Assembly: GCA_004299085.1 (NCBI GenBank)
Contig: SCQV01000164.1
Span: 1 to 39,543 of the forward strand
DNA length: 39,543 nucleotides
Origin: Chitinophagaceae bacterium
Lineage (GTDB): Bacteria > Bacteroidota > Bacteroidia > Chitinophagales > Chitinophagaceae
Direction of reading: 5' to 3'
Position 1 is the stretch's first letter; each line of letters opens with the position of its first letter. This document shows, piece by piece, positions 1-6,877 of the stretch. A model generated the notes under the pieces. The model was not told the origin of the DNA. It saw only the letters and a list, made by a program, of their open reading frames with translations, and made no database searches. A program made the position numbers and the translations under genes.

Positions 1-141
1 GCATTTGTAACATTTATTTCATTTCTTAACGCCATCCGCTTAAATTTTCTTAACGCATTTTTTATGATGCCGCAAAAACCAAGCATCGGATTAAAATACT
101 GTCATTTTCAAAGAACTTGTCCCGGTATCCCGGGAAATTAA

Positions 142-279
142 CTACTCAAAAGGACGATATGGTTTTGTTGACTTATTTCTTCCTTCGTTATGCTCTTTCA
201 GCCGTCTTTCAAGGCTGTTAGTCATACCTACATAGATATAATTTCTTGATAAACTTTTTAAGGCATATACGAAAAACAT
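142..279 (-). pseudogene. Truncated GIY-YIG endonuclease domain protein
   Basis: A 45-codon reading frame on the minus strand begins MFFVYALKSLSRNYIYVGMT and continues with NSLERRLKEHN. This matches the start of the small UvrC-like GIY-YIG proteins (UPF0213/YhbQ type) common in Bacteroidota. The paired FVYAL and YIYVGMT strands and the arginine in LERRLKEH are all present. Family members are usually 80-100 residues; this one stops right after KPYRPFE. The missing half should hold the conserved glutamate and a lysine-rich helix, and I cannot find it in any frame further left. I therefore call it a 3'-truncated remnant. It lies next to a tRNA gene and a tRNA fragment, so the locus may be a rearranged insertion site. 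Confidence 0.7.
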
Positions 280-361
280 AAATACTATTTTAAATCAACA
301 ATCTACTTATTCGTGGAACCCTAGCTTCCATCAAGCGTACTTTGAAACCGGTGAATATAAA

Positions 362-397
362 CTAAAAAGCCTCGTACCAAAGTATGAGGCTTTTTAG
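362..397 (-). terminator. Rho-independent terminator of tRNA-Leu(CAA)
   Basis: A near-perfect inverted repeat with arms AAAAAGCCTC and GAGGCTTTTT is separated by 12 bases. It starts at the base after the tRNA 3' end on the minus strand. The A/T ends let it act as a terminator in both directions. Confidence 0.85.
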
Positions 398-481
398 TGC
401 CCGAGGGGGGAATCGAACCCCCACTCCCTTGCGAGAACCAGATTTTGAGTCTGGCGCGTCTACCAGTTCCGCCACCCGGGC
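398..481 (-). tRNA. tRNA-Leu (anticodon CAA)
   Basis: The minus strand folds into a type II tRNA. The acceptor is GCCCGGG paired with CTCGGGC (one G-T pair), with discriminator A. The D-arm contains GGCGGAACTGGTAGA. The anticodon stem CCAGA/TCTGG encloses the loop CTCAAAA, giving anticodon CAA. The T-arm is GGGGG-TTCGATT-CCCCC. The extra arm is long, as expected for leucine. CCA is not encoded. A terminator hairpin follows directly. A degenerate copy of the same tRNA lies about 57 bases upstream at 538-650. Confidence 0.95.
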
Positions 482-569
482 AATGTTCCTGCTATCTCTT
501 AAAAGAATCTTTTTTCTAAAACTATTAAACTAATTTTATCGAATCTCGTACTCCCTTGTGAGAACCAGA

Positions 570-591
570 CCTGCCTGCCGGCAAAGACAGG
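570..591. repeat. Palindromic repeat unit inserted in tRNA anticodon loop
   Basis: A 22-bp imperfect palindrome (CCTGCCTGCCGGCA followed by AAGACAGG) sits precisely between the tRNA-derived segments AGAACCAGA and TTTTGAGTC. It is related to the units at 616-635, 34443-34461 and probably 38904-38925. Confidence 0.8.
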
Positions 592-615
592 TTTTGAGTC
601 TGGCGCATCTACCAG

Positions 616-635
616 CCTGCCTGTCGGCAGACGGG
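616..635. repeat. Palindromic repeat unit inserted in tRNA D-loop
   Basis: A 20-bp imperfect palindrome (CCTGCCTGTCGGCAGACGGG) interrupts the D-loop sequence between CTACCAG and TTCCGCC. Its orientation matches the copy at 570-591, and it too is followed directly by TT. Confidence 0.8.
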
Positions 636-797
636 TTCCGCCACCCGGGCAGTTATTTATAAGGCTTTTTAAAAGGCCTATTATGAACCCTTCACCCGAA
701 ACTTCAAAAGAGGCGCAAAAATAAAGAAACTTACTAAACTTTCAAACTTGATTTAGCCCTGACACATTATTGAACCCCGGGGTTTCTTCGTACAACG

Positions 798-805
798 TAT
801 ATTTG
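798..805 (+). promoter_or_regulatory. Bacteroidota -7 box (TATATTTG)
   Basis: TATATTTG fits the phylum's TAnnTTTG element and ends only five bases before the ATG at 811. The transcript should start at or beside the start codon. No clear -33 element is visible. Confidence 0.6.
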
Positions 806-810
806 CAACT

Positions 811-2031
811 ATGCCAGAAAAAATAAATATTGGACTCATTCGAGAGGAAAAGATACCGGAAGATAACCGCGTAGCCTTTACGCCACGCCAGTGTAAATGG
901 ATACAGGAACATTTTCCGCAGGTACGAATTACAGTACAGCCATCATTTAAACGTTGTTTTCATGATAGCGAATATATACGGGAAGGAATTGAATTGAGTG
1001 AGGATATGAATGGTTGTGATATGTTAATGGGAATTAAAGAAGTTCCTGTTGATAGGTTACTGCCTGAAAAAACTTATTTCATTTTTTCTCATACAAGAAA
1101 AAAACAACCTCACAACCGGAAATTGATGCAAGCCTTTATTGAAAAGAAGATTACGCTGATAGACTATGAATGCCTTACTCATGATGATGGTCAAAGGATA
1201 ATCGGTTTTGGCTTTTTTGCAGGCGTAGTAGGTGCGCATAATGGATTGCTGGCTTATGGGAAGAAAACAGGTTTGTTTAATTTTAAACCCGTTTATGAAT
1301 ATCACGATTTTAAAGAATTAGCAGAGTCTTATTTCGGAACTAAGTTGCCACCATTAAAGATTGTGGCCACTGGTTCTGGTCGCGTGGCGGCAGGTATCCT
1401 GGAAGTAATGGGCTTATTGGGTATTAAAGATGTGCCTGCAGAAGAGTTTTTAATTTCAAATTATAAATATCCGGTATATACCCAACTTAAAGCTGGTGAA
1501 TTATATTTACGAAAAGAGGATAAGGTGTATAACCGGGACGATTTTCACCGCCATCCGGAAGAGTATGAATGTAAGTTCTTGCCTTTTATTACGGCTGCAG
1601 ATATTTTAATGAATGGTATTTACTGGACTGAAAATATGTCCCCACTCTTCAACTGGGAAGATTTAGCGAAAAAGCAATTTCGCATCAAAGTGATTGCGGA
1701 TATTACGAACGATACACATGGTTCGGTTCCCTGTAATCTCGGTGATTCCACCATTAAGGATCCGGTGTATGGAGTGGATCGCTTTTCAAGAGAAAAAAAG
1801 CCTCCTTATTTGTCAGATACCTTAGATATGATGTGCGTAGGCAATTTGCCGAATGAGCTTCCCAGAGATGCATCCAGGTATTTTGGAGAACAAATCGTAA
1901 AATATGTATTGGATGATTTAGTAAAGGAAACCGCGTCACGAGATGATGCTATCATAGAACGTGCCACGATTGTAAAAGGAGGTAAACTAACAACACCCTT
2001 TGAATATCTGAAAGACTATGCATCCAAATAA
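811..2031 (+). CDS. LYS1-like saccharopine/alanine dehydrogenase-family oxidoreductase
   Basis: The 406-residue protein belongs to the alanine dehydrogenase / pyridine nucleotide transhydrogenase-alpha superfamily. Its conserved blocks most resemble yeast-type lysine-forming saccharopine dehydrogenase (LYS1). The N-terminal part has REEKIPEDNRVAFTP and the pattern FSHTRKKQPHNRKLM. The middle has LIDYECLTHDDGQR and GFGFFAGVVGAHN. The NAD-binding Rossmann loop ATGSGRVAAGILEVMG lies near residues 187-202, and ADITNDTHGSVPCNLGDST lies towards the C-terminus. Family knowledge suggests NAD(H)-dependent reductive condensation or cleavage of an amino acid with a keto acid. Bacteroidota normally make lysine by the diaminopimelate route, so the real substrate is uncertain. 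The start follows a -7 box directly. It is apparently a single-gene unit, convergent with trmN6. Confidence 0.8.
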   Translation: MPEKINIGLIREEKIPEDNRVAFTPRQCKWIQEHFPQVRITVQPSFKRCFHDSEYIREGIELSEDMNGCDMLMGIKEVPVDRLLPEKTYFIFSHTRKKQPHNRKLMQAFIEKKITLIDYECLTHDDGQRIIGFGFFAGVVGAHNGLLAYGKKTGLFNFKPVYEYHDFKELAESYFGTKLPPLKIVATGSGRVAAGILEVMGLLGIKDVPAEEFLISNYKYPVYTQLKAGELYLRKEDKVYNRDDFHRHPEEYECKFLPFITAADILMNGIYWTENMSPLFNWEDLAKKQFRIKVIADITNDTHGSVPCNLGDSTIKDPVYGVDRFSREKKPPYLSDTLDMMCVGNLPNELPRDASRYFGEQIVKYVLDDLVKETASRDDAIIERATIVKGGKLTTPFEYLKDYASK

Positions 2032-2747
2032 AGATAATAATCTTTTAAAAGCGATTTAAATTCCGGAGAATATTCCCATTTGCTTTCATAGATACACAGA
2101 TCCCCGGTAGTTACTGACTTCATTCCTTTATCAAAAAATCCAATTATCCTGAAACACGGATAGCCAGACGCTTGCCTTACTTTTAAAAGATGAGTAGCAT
2201 CATAATCATCTTTTTCCATCAACTGATTAAACCGGGAAAATTGTTTCTCCGGAAACATTATGCAGCTTGTACCATCTTCTGAAAGATTTTTATTGATGCA
2301 ATCCTTCAATTCCTGATGGCTTAAATCACGACTATGCTTTGATTGGTTTTTATGCGGCTTATTGCTTTTCATTTCATCTTCATAAAAAGGAGGATTGCAA
2401 ATGATAAAATCATACTTTTCAGATGAATGAATGTTTCTTATGTCTTCATGAATAATGGAAATATTTTTTGTCCATGGAGAACTGGAAAAATTTTCTTTTG
2501 CCTGCATATAGGCTGATTCATTTAATTCAATGGCATCAAAGTGAGATTTCGGATTTTTTTGAGCTAACATCAGCGTCAGCAGGCCGGTACCTGTGCCAAT
2601 ATCCAATATATTTTTAACATTATTCTCTTCTTTGGCTAAAAAATTGGCAGCATACGCCCCCTGTATGCAGGCATCTGTACACACTTTCATGGAGCAGCGA
2701 TCCTGCTCCATGCGGAATTGCTTAAATTGGAAATAAGAATTAGACAA
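2016..2747 (-). CDS. trmN6: tRNA1(Val) A37 N6-methyltransferase TrmN6
   Basis: This is a 243-residue class I SAM-dependent methyltransferase of the YfiC/TrmN6 family, which forms N6-methyladenosine at position 37 of tRNA-Val. It shows the family N-terminus SNSYFQFKQFRMEQDRCSMK and then KVCTDACIQGAYAA. The SAM loop is ILDIGTGTGLLTLMLA and the catalytic motif is NPPFYE. Homologues begin at the SNSYFQFKQF block, so I place the start at the TTG codon at 2747. Extending to the upstream ATG would run into the divergent Uma2 gene and add residues with no counterpart. The length then agrees with the E. coli protein (about 245). The 3' end overlaps the end of the dehydrogenase gene by 16 bases, tail to tail. 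An out-of-frame ATG just upstream (about 2757) should not be mistaken for the start. Confidence 0.88.
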   Translation of the reverse strand: MSNSYFQFKQFRMEQDRCSMKVCTDACIQGAYAANFLAKEENNVKNILDIGTGTGLLTLMLAQKNPKSHFDAIELNESAYMQAKENFSSSPWTKNISIIHEDIRNIHSSEKYDFIICNPPFYEDEMKSNKPHKNQSKHSRDLSHQELKDCINKNLSEDGTSCIMFPEKQFSRFNQLMEKDDYDATHLLKVRQASGYPCFRIIGFFDKGMKSVTTGDLCIYESKWEYSPEFKSLLKDYYLYLDA

Positions 2748-2774
2748 TTTTTTGGCATAAATATCCGAAAAACT

Positions 2775-2782
2775 TAACTTTA
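2775..2782 (+). promoter_or_regulatory. Variant -7 box (TAACTTTA) for the Uma2 gene
   Basis: TAACTTTA lies 17 bases before the ATG at 2800. It differs from TAnnTTTG only in the last base. The 52-bp divergent gap must hold the promoters of both trmN6 and this gene. Confidence 0.4.
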
Positions 2783-2799
2783 CACAAAACAATGGTAAC

Positions 2800-3333
2800 A
2801 TGACTCCTGAATATACTGTACACGTCCCCCGCACCATTGCCGAGGTTTTCAAAAGCCTGCCGGAAGGAACTCCTGCTCAGCTTATCGAAAATAATATTGT
2901 AATGGAGCCTGCACCGACTTATTATCATCAAGACATCTTGATGGAAATCAGTACTCAACTTTTTAATTATGTTAAAAAGTGCAGTTTAGGAAAAGTGTTG
3001 GTAGCGCCATTGGATGTATATTTGGGAAGGAGGAATGTTTTCCAACCCGATATTCTTTTCATTAGTAATGAGCGATTATCTTTTATACAGAAAGATGGTT
3101 TGCATGGAGCGCCTGATTTGGTCATTGAAATTCTTTCTCCTGCTACTGGAAAATATGACCTCGAAGAGAAAAAGGATGTGTATGAAAGATATGGAGTGAA
3201 AGAATACTTTATTATAGAGCAAGGCACTCATTCTGTCCAGAGTTATTATTTAGTCAATGATTATTTCAAAGAAATGGAAGATAAAAATGGAGAAATCAAT
3301 TCTCGCTTATTAAATATTTGTGTTCATTTTTAA
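2800..3333 (+). CDS. Uma2-family (DUF820) PD-(D/E)XK nuclease-like protein
   Basis: This 177-residue protein matches the Uma2/DUF820 restriction-endonuclease-like fold. The family pattern is clear: the N-terminal segment TPAQLIENNIVMEPAPTYYHQDI, then FQPDILFIS (first acidic residue), GAPDLVIEILSPATGKYD (the D...E-x-L core) and KKDVYERYGVKEYFII. These supply the D/E residues and lysines expected of a PD-(D/E)XK site. The family is widespread in Bacteroidota and Cyanobacteria, and its cellular role is not established; it could be a mobile or defence nuclease. It stands alone between divergent trmN6 and convergent tsaD. The ATG at 2800 is preferred; one at 2792 is followed by a stop within two codons. 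Confidence 0.85.
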   Translation: MTPEYTVHVPRTIAEVFKSLPEGTPAQLIENNIVMEPAPTYYHQDILMEISTQLFNYVKKCSLGKVLVAPLDVYLGRRNVFQPDILFISNERLSFIQKDGLHGAPDLVIEILSPATGKYDLEEKKDVYERYGVKEYFIIEQGTHSVQSYYLVNDYFKEMEDKNGEINSRLLNICVHF

Positions 3334-3405
3334 GTTTGAATGTACGTTAAGAAGAGATAGCAATTACTGATTACAGATTACTACTAACCATTTACATTTC
3401 TTTCG

Positions 3406-4419
3406 CTAATTCCGGTCCATGCTGCTTCTTGCACTCGGACTTACCGTTAGGTCCGCAAATTCTCCGGCGAGGTATTTATAATAAGCTGTTATTGAAATCA
3501 TGCCGGCATTATCTGTGCAATACTGAAATTCAGGAATATAATGATTCCACCCATATTTTTCACTGTACGCTTTCATAGCCTGCCTTAATCCCGAATTAGC
3601 GCTCACCCCTCCCGCAATACAAACTTCTTTAATGCCGGTTTCTTTAGCAGCCTTAACTAACTTATTCATTAAGATAGTAATAATACGATGTTGTACTGAA
3701 GCACAAATATCTGCCCTATTGTTTTGAATAAAATCAGGATCCTTTTTAGTCTGTTCCTGCACAAAATATAAAATGGCCGTTTTCAATCCGCTGAAGCTGA
3801 AATTCAATCCGGGGATCTGAGGCTCGGGAAAAGAAAATCTTTGGGGATTGCCTTCTTTCGCATATTTATCTATCAACGGTCCACCGGGATAAGGAAGCCC
3901 AAGTATTTTAGCCGTTTTGTCAAAAGCTTCTCCCGCTGCATCATCTAAAGTTTGCCCCATTACTTTCATCTTCAGATAATCTTCCACCAGCACAATCTGG
4001 GTATGACCACCCGAAACTGTCAGGCAGAGAAAAGGAAATGACGGTTTAGGATCGCCAATAAAATTGGCAAGCACATGAGCCTGCATGTGATGAACAGCTA
4101 TCAAAGGCAGGTCTAATCCTAATGCAAGCGATTTCGCAAAGCAACATCCGACTAATAAGGAGCCAATCAACCCCGGCGATTGTGTAAATGCAATAGCCTT
4201 CAATTCTTCTTTAGAAACACCGCTCTTTTTTAAAGCGGCTTCTACCACCGGGATAATATTTTGCTGATGTGCCCTGGATGCCAGCTCGGGAACCACGCCG
4301 CCATATTGCTCGTGCACTTTTTGATTAGCAATAAAATTAGATAGCACTTCTCCGTCCCGGATTACTGCAGCGCTTGTTTCATCACACGAAGATTCTATAG
4401 CTAAAATATTGATATTCAT
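3406..4419 (-). CDS. tsaD: tRNA N6-adenosine threonylcarbamoyltransferase TsaD
   Basis: The 337-residue protein is the Kae1/Qri7/TsaD ASKHA-fold enzyme. With TsaB and TsaE it transfers the threonylcarbamoyl group from threonylcarbamoyl-AMP to A37 of ANN-decoding tRNAs. Motifs in order: LAIESSCDETSAAV (7-20), GGVVPELASRAH (40-51), metal ligands HMQAH (His111 and His115), SGGHTQIVLV (136-145), FSFSGLKTA (207-215), and CIAGGVSANSGLR with CTDNAGM carrying the third ligand Asp303. Length is normal. TsaC, which makes the donor, is encoded at 18779-19351; TsaB and TsaE are not in the window. It follows the ABC permease on the same strand after a 164-bp spacer of degenerate repeats, so it may or may not be cotranscribed. 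Confidence 0.97.
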   Translation of the reverse strand: MNINILAIESSCDETSAAVIRDGEVLSNFIANQKVHEQYGGVVPELASRAHQQNIIPVVEAALKKSGVSKEELKAIAFTQSPGLIGSLLVGCCFAKSLALGLDLPLIAVHHMQAHVLANFIGDPKPSFPFLCLTVSGGHTQIVLVEDYLKMKVMGQTLDDAAGEAFDKTAKILGLPYPGGPLIDKYAKEGNPQRFSFPEPQIPGLNFSFSGLKTAILYFVQEQTKKDPDFIQNNRADICASVQHRIITILMNKLVKAAKETGIKEVCIAGGVSANSGLRQAMKAYSEKYGWNHYIPEFQYCTDNAGMISITAYYKYLAGEFADLTVSPSARSSMDRN

Positions 4420-4430
4420 GGTTTAATGGC

Positions 4431-4555
4431 TAAATTGCTTTATGGTTGAATTGCTTTAAGGTTCATTTGATAATTGATAGTTGAATATTGAACATTGATA
4501 GTTGAGTATTGAGTATTGATTTAAGATTGATGATTTAAGAATTAAGAATTAAGAT
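4431..4555. repeat. Low-complexity direct repeats between permease and tsaD
   Basis: Two tandem copies of about 16 bases (AATTGCTTTA with AGGTT or TGGTT) are followed by several imperfect repeats built on TTGAATATTGA / TTGATAGTTGAG / TTGAGTATTGA, and then by AGAATTAAGAATTAAG. Similar TTGA-rich tracts occur at 17963-17990 and, inverted, at 34411-34443. No reading frame or promoter is evident. Confidence 0.6.
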
Positions 4556-4583
4556 TTAGGATTAAACACTAAACTCCAAACGT

Positions 4584-5834
4584 TCACGATCTTATCGCCA
4601 CTACCGGATTTAATTTGGATGCCGAGAAAGCAGGGATATAGCCGGCAATAATTCCCGTGATAATGGATATAGCGAGTCCCATGATAATTATTCCAGAGGT
4701 CATATATATTTTAAAAAAGACAAAAGAGGATATCAATTTAGTGACACCGAATACACAGAGCATGCCAAGAATACCACCAATGAGACAAAGTACAACCGAT
4801 TCTATCAGGAACTCCTGGAGAATAACCCGTCTTTTGGCACCGATAGCCTTCTTCAATCCTATAATATTAGTTCGCTCTTTGACTGTTACGAACATGATGT
4901 TAGCAATGCCAAATGCACCCACTATCAAAGCAAATATCCCGATTACTAATCCGCCGAAATTAATGCTGGAAAATATTTTATCCGTATCATTCGCGGTCAT
5001 GCTTAATTCATTCAGGGCAAAATTATCATCCTGAGCAGGTTTTAGCCTGCGGATGGCGCGCATCGCACCCCGTAATTCATCTTTCAATTCCTGCACATTC
5101 ACATTCGAAGCTGCCTTCACCATAATAAACGGTTCCACGAATATACTGCGGTCGTTGGCAATCTGCCGCGCAGAAGCATAAGAGACAAGCACACTGTTAT
5201 CGTAATCGAATGCGCCAACCAGACTCTCTCCATAAGTTTTTAAAACTCCAATAACGGTAAACACTCTTCCGGCAAATTGCACCTGACTGCCGATGGCTTG
5301 TTGTGCCGAGTTAAACAATCCCTGCCAGATGTTGGCACCGAGGATGATGGTCATGCTGCTGCTTCTGGATTCCACCGGAGTGAAGAAACGCCCGGCCTCT
5401 AAATTAATCTGCTGAATCCGGTCGAAGCCATCCGTTACTGCCAGCATGGTCACATTCTGCATGTAATTATCGCCCAGCGCAATCGTCTTATTATTCAAAT
5501 CGTACACGTAGGCAAATGCGCTTGCACTATGGATACGCTGCTTCAGCTCCTGGTATTCATCATAGTTGGTTTCGGGGCGTTGTATATATTTCCACCAATC
5601 ACTGCCGGTATTTCCCCATGGCCAGCGCTGCACATAGACCACATTGCTGCCTAAGGAGGACAGTTCGCTTTTGACATTCATTTCAAGGCTCTTGGTCAAT
5701 GTAAAAACTGCAATGATGCAAAAGATGCCGATAGTAATGCCCAGCAAAGAGAGGAAAGTGCGCAGCTTGTTCACCCGCAGCTCTTGCAAAGCCATCAGCA
5801 AACTGTGCCAGAATATTTTGAAGGATTTGAGCAT
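4584..5834 (-). CDS. MacB-type ABC transporter permease
   Basis: A 416-residue inner-membrane protein of the MacB/FtsX permease family. The N-terminus ALQELRVNKLRTFLSLLGITIGIFCIIAV is the usual cytoplasmic lead into the first membrane helix. A long periplasmic MacB_PCD domain follows (about residues 45-280). Three C-terminal helices then carry GLVIGIFALIVGAFGIANIM and the coupling sequence VKERTNIIGLKKAIGAKRR. These proteins work with a MacB/LolD-like ATPase and often an HlyD-type adaptor to move lipoproteins, peptides or antibiotics. No ATPase gene is adjacent here, so it is an orphan half. The ATG is preceded at four bases by TAAATTTG, so the mRNA is probably nearly leaderless. Confidence 0.92.
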   Translation of the reverse strand: MLKSFKIFWHSLLMALQELRVNKLRTFLSLLGITIGIFCIIAVFTLTKSLEMNVKSELSSLGSNVVYVQRWPWGNTGSDWWKYIQRPETNYDEYQELKQRIHSASAFAYVYDLNNKTIALGDNYMQNVTMLAVTDGFDRIQQINLEAGRFFTPVESRSSSMTIILGANIWQGLFNSAQQAIGSQVQFAGRVFTVIGVLKTYGESLVGAFDYDNSVLVSYASARQIANDRSIFVEPFIMVKAASNVNVQELKDELRGAMRAIRRLKPAQDDNFALNELSMTANDTDKIFSSINFGGLVIGIFALIVGAFGIANIMFVTVKERTNIIGLKKAIGAKRRVILQEFLIESVVLCLIGGILGMLCVFGVTKLISSFVFFKIYMTSGIIIMGLAISIITGIIAGYIPAFSASKLNPVVAIRS

Positions 5835-5838
5835 CGGA

Positions 5839-5846
5839 CAAATTTA
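5839..5846 (-). promoter_or_regulatory. -7 box (TAAATTTG) abutting ABC permease start
   Basis: On the minus strand TAAATTTG is followed by TCCG and then the ATG at 5834. The fit to TAnnTTTG is perfect, with a four-base gap. Confidence 0.6.
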
Positions 5847-6007
5847 CGGAAGGAATTGTGATTTTGGAAAAAGTTAACTAAATCATATTTTGAGATGCGG
5901 GTATTTCAAGTGAATCGGGAATTATTTATGTCTTTAAAAAATTAAAAATTCACATCTTTTTTTCATCCAGACCTCTTATTTCAATGAAAGGATTTAGACA
6001 GGATTTT

Positions 6008-6225
6008 CCGCTCCATAGGAGCGGGATGTTTGTAACAAGAGAACAATAAGAGGATTTTGGCTCCACCGGGGCCTCCTGCTTGGGAGTAAGATGGAGTGCA
6101 TTATATTCTCTATCAGTGTCTCCTAATGTTCAAAACGGAAGTATCGTCAATTCAGGAGGCCCCTTATGGAGCCTGTTTCTAATGGACCCGTCTTTTCTTT
6201 TACAATCAGGAAGCTCCTATGGAGC
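6008..6225. repeat. Nested palindromic repeat cluster (four GCTCC/GGAGC units)
   Basis: Four short hairpins occur in 218 bp. CCGCTCC-ATA-GGAGCGG is at 6008-6024, GGCTCC-ACC-GGGGCC at 6059-6073, GGCCCC-TTAT-GGAGCC at 6158-6173, and GCTCC-TAT-GGAGC at 6213-6225. The first two are each preceded by AGGATTTT. The last two match the first two in reverse complement with their flanks: unit 2 pairs with unit 3, and unit 1 with unit 4. The whole is therefore an inverted array like the REP/BIME elements of other bacteria. Confidence 0.7.
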
Positions 6226-6453
6226 AAAACTCAATCTATTAGAAATTTTCTGGAACCTCAAAATAAGATTTAGCCCAAAAAGTCCTTTCAATTTGGTCAA
6301 TCCTTTAAAAGAAAGCGGCTCTTATAGTCAAAAACGTACTTCTCCAGCATGAGTTTTCCCTTTTGGGGGAATTCAGAGAGGGTTTTTTAATTCTTGCTGT
6401 GATGCTCCCCTCCCTAAATATAGTGTAATCATAAACGTAATACTTCTCTTAAA

Positions 6454-6472
6454 CCCCCTCCGGGGAAGGGGG
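6454..6472. repeat. GC-rich hairpin (CCCCCT / AGGGGG)
   Basis: A six-base perfect stem around the loop CCGGGGA lies in AT-rich intergenic DNA. It has no adjacent gene to terminate and is probably another dispersed palindrome. Confidence 0.4.
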
Positions 6473-6716
6473 GCTTCTTAATCCTTATTATGATGGATGT
6501 TCTTCTCTGATCTATAGTGCCGGTAATAAACAGAGGTCTGCATTGTAGTGGCGTAAGGGTTAATTTTTAACGAATATACAAAATAAAAAAGCCAAAGTCA
6601 AGTCTTGTGTGACAAAATGGTCATAAGGGGCATTTTTTGCCTAAAATAGCAGTATTATCTTGGTAGTCCAACTTCGAAAAATCGGAAGAACACACCCGAA
6701 ACCTCATTCTCCAAAG

Positions 6717-6775
6717 CATGGATCAAGCATAGATGAAGCATGGGCCAAGCCTGTCAAAAGCGCACTTTATCCATG
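6717..6775 (-). repeat. Dispersed repeat, copy 1 (GCTTCATCTATGCTTGATC type)
   Basis: Read on the minus strand, this segment shares AGTGCGCTTT, CCATGCTTCATCTATGC and TTGATC, in the same order and spacing, with the plus strand near 39086-39135. It also has an internal period of about 10 bases built on ATGCTT. The two copies lie in opposite orientation about 32 kb apart. Confidence 0.6.
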
Positions 6776-6866
6776 TCAATATCATGGTATATCCATTAAA
6801 TCCTTGCCCTTTCCGGATAAGTCATAAGCATCCGTTTTTTCGTTTTTATTACAGGTTGTTTTTCCC

Positions 6867-6874
6867 TACCTTTG
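6867..6874 (+). promoter_or_regulatory. -7 box (TACCTTTG) for the cobalamin-riboswitch mRNA
   Basis: TACCTTTG is a perfect TAnnTTTG match. It ends four bases before the first P1 base of the riboswitch at 6878, so the transcript should begin at the riboswitch itself, leaving a leader of about 320 nt before btuB. Confidence 0.7.
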
Positions 6875-6877
6875 CGC

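Larger units (their letters stand above)
538..650 (-). pseudogene. Degenerate tRNA-Leu(CAA) copy with two palindromic insertions
   Basis: The minus strand repeats the neighbouring tRNA-Leu almost base for base from the 5' acceptor strand (GCCCGGG) through the variable arm. Two insertions break it: 20 bp in the D-loop (616-635) and 22 bp at the 3' edge of the anticodon loop (570-591). Both insertions belong to one palindromic family with core GCCTGCCGGCA or close variants. Removing them restores GGCGGAACTGGTAGA and CTCAAAATCTGG exactly. After the variable arm the copy decays: the 3' T-stem strand and the 3' acceptor strand are missing, replaced by an AT-rich stretch. It is therefore very unlikely to give a working tRNA, and I read it as a duplicated, then invaded and truncated gene. 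Confidence 0.85.
5847..6866. other. Gene-free 1-kb region upstream of the riboswitch
   Basis: No convincing gene is present. It contains the palindromic cluster at 6008-6225, a CCCCCT...AGGGGG hairpin at 6454-6472, and at 6717-6775 a repeat that recurs inverted near 39086. Short frames across it, such as one spanning 6080-6352, run through palindromes and look non-coding. Confidence 0.7.

Noticed and set aside
538-650. Functional intron-containing or split tRNA-Leu
   Set aside because: The insertion points are not the usual 37/38 intron site alone, and the 3' T-stem and 3' acceptor strand are missing, so a mature tRNA cannot form.
2748-2852. N-terminal extension of TrmN6 to an upstream ATG
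   Set aside because: It would overlap the divergent Uma2 gene and has no counterpart in the family, which starts at the SNSYFQFKQF block.
6080-6352. 90-codon plus-strand open frame
   Set aside because: It runs through two palindromic repeat units, has no family resemblance and no -7 box, and its composition looks non-coding.
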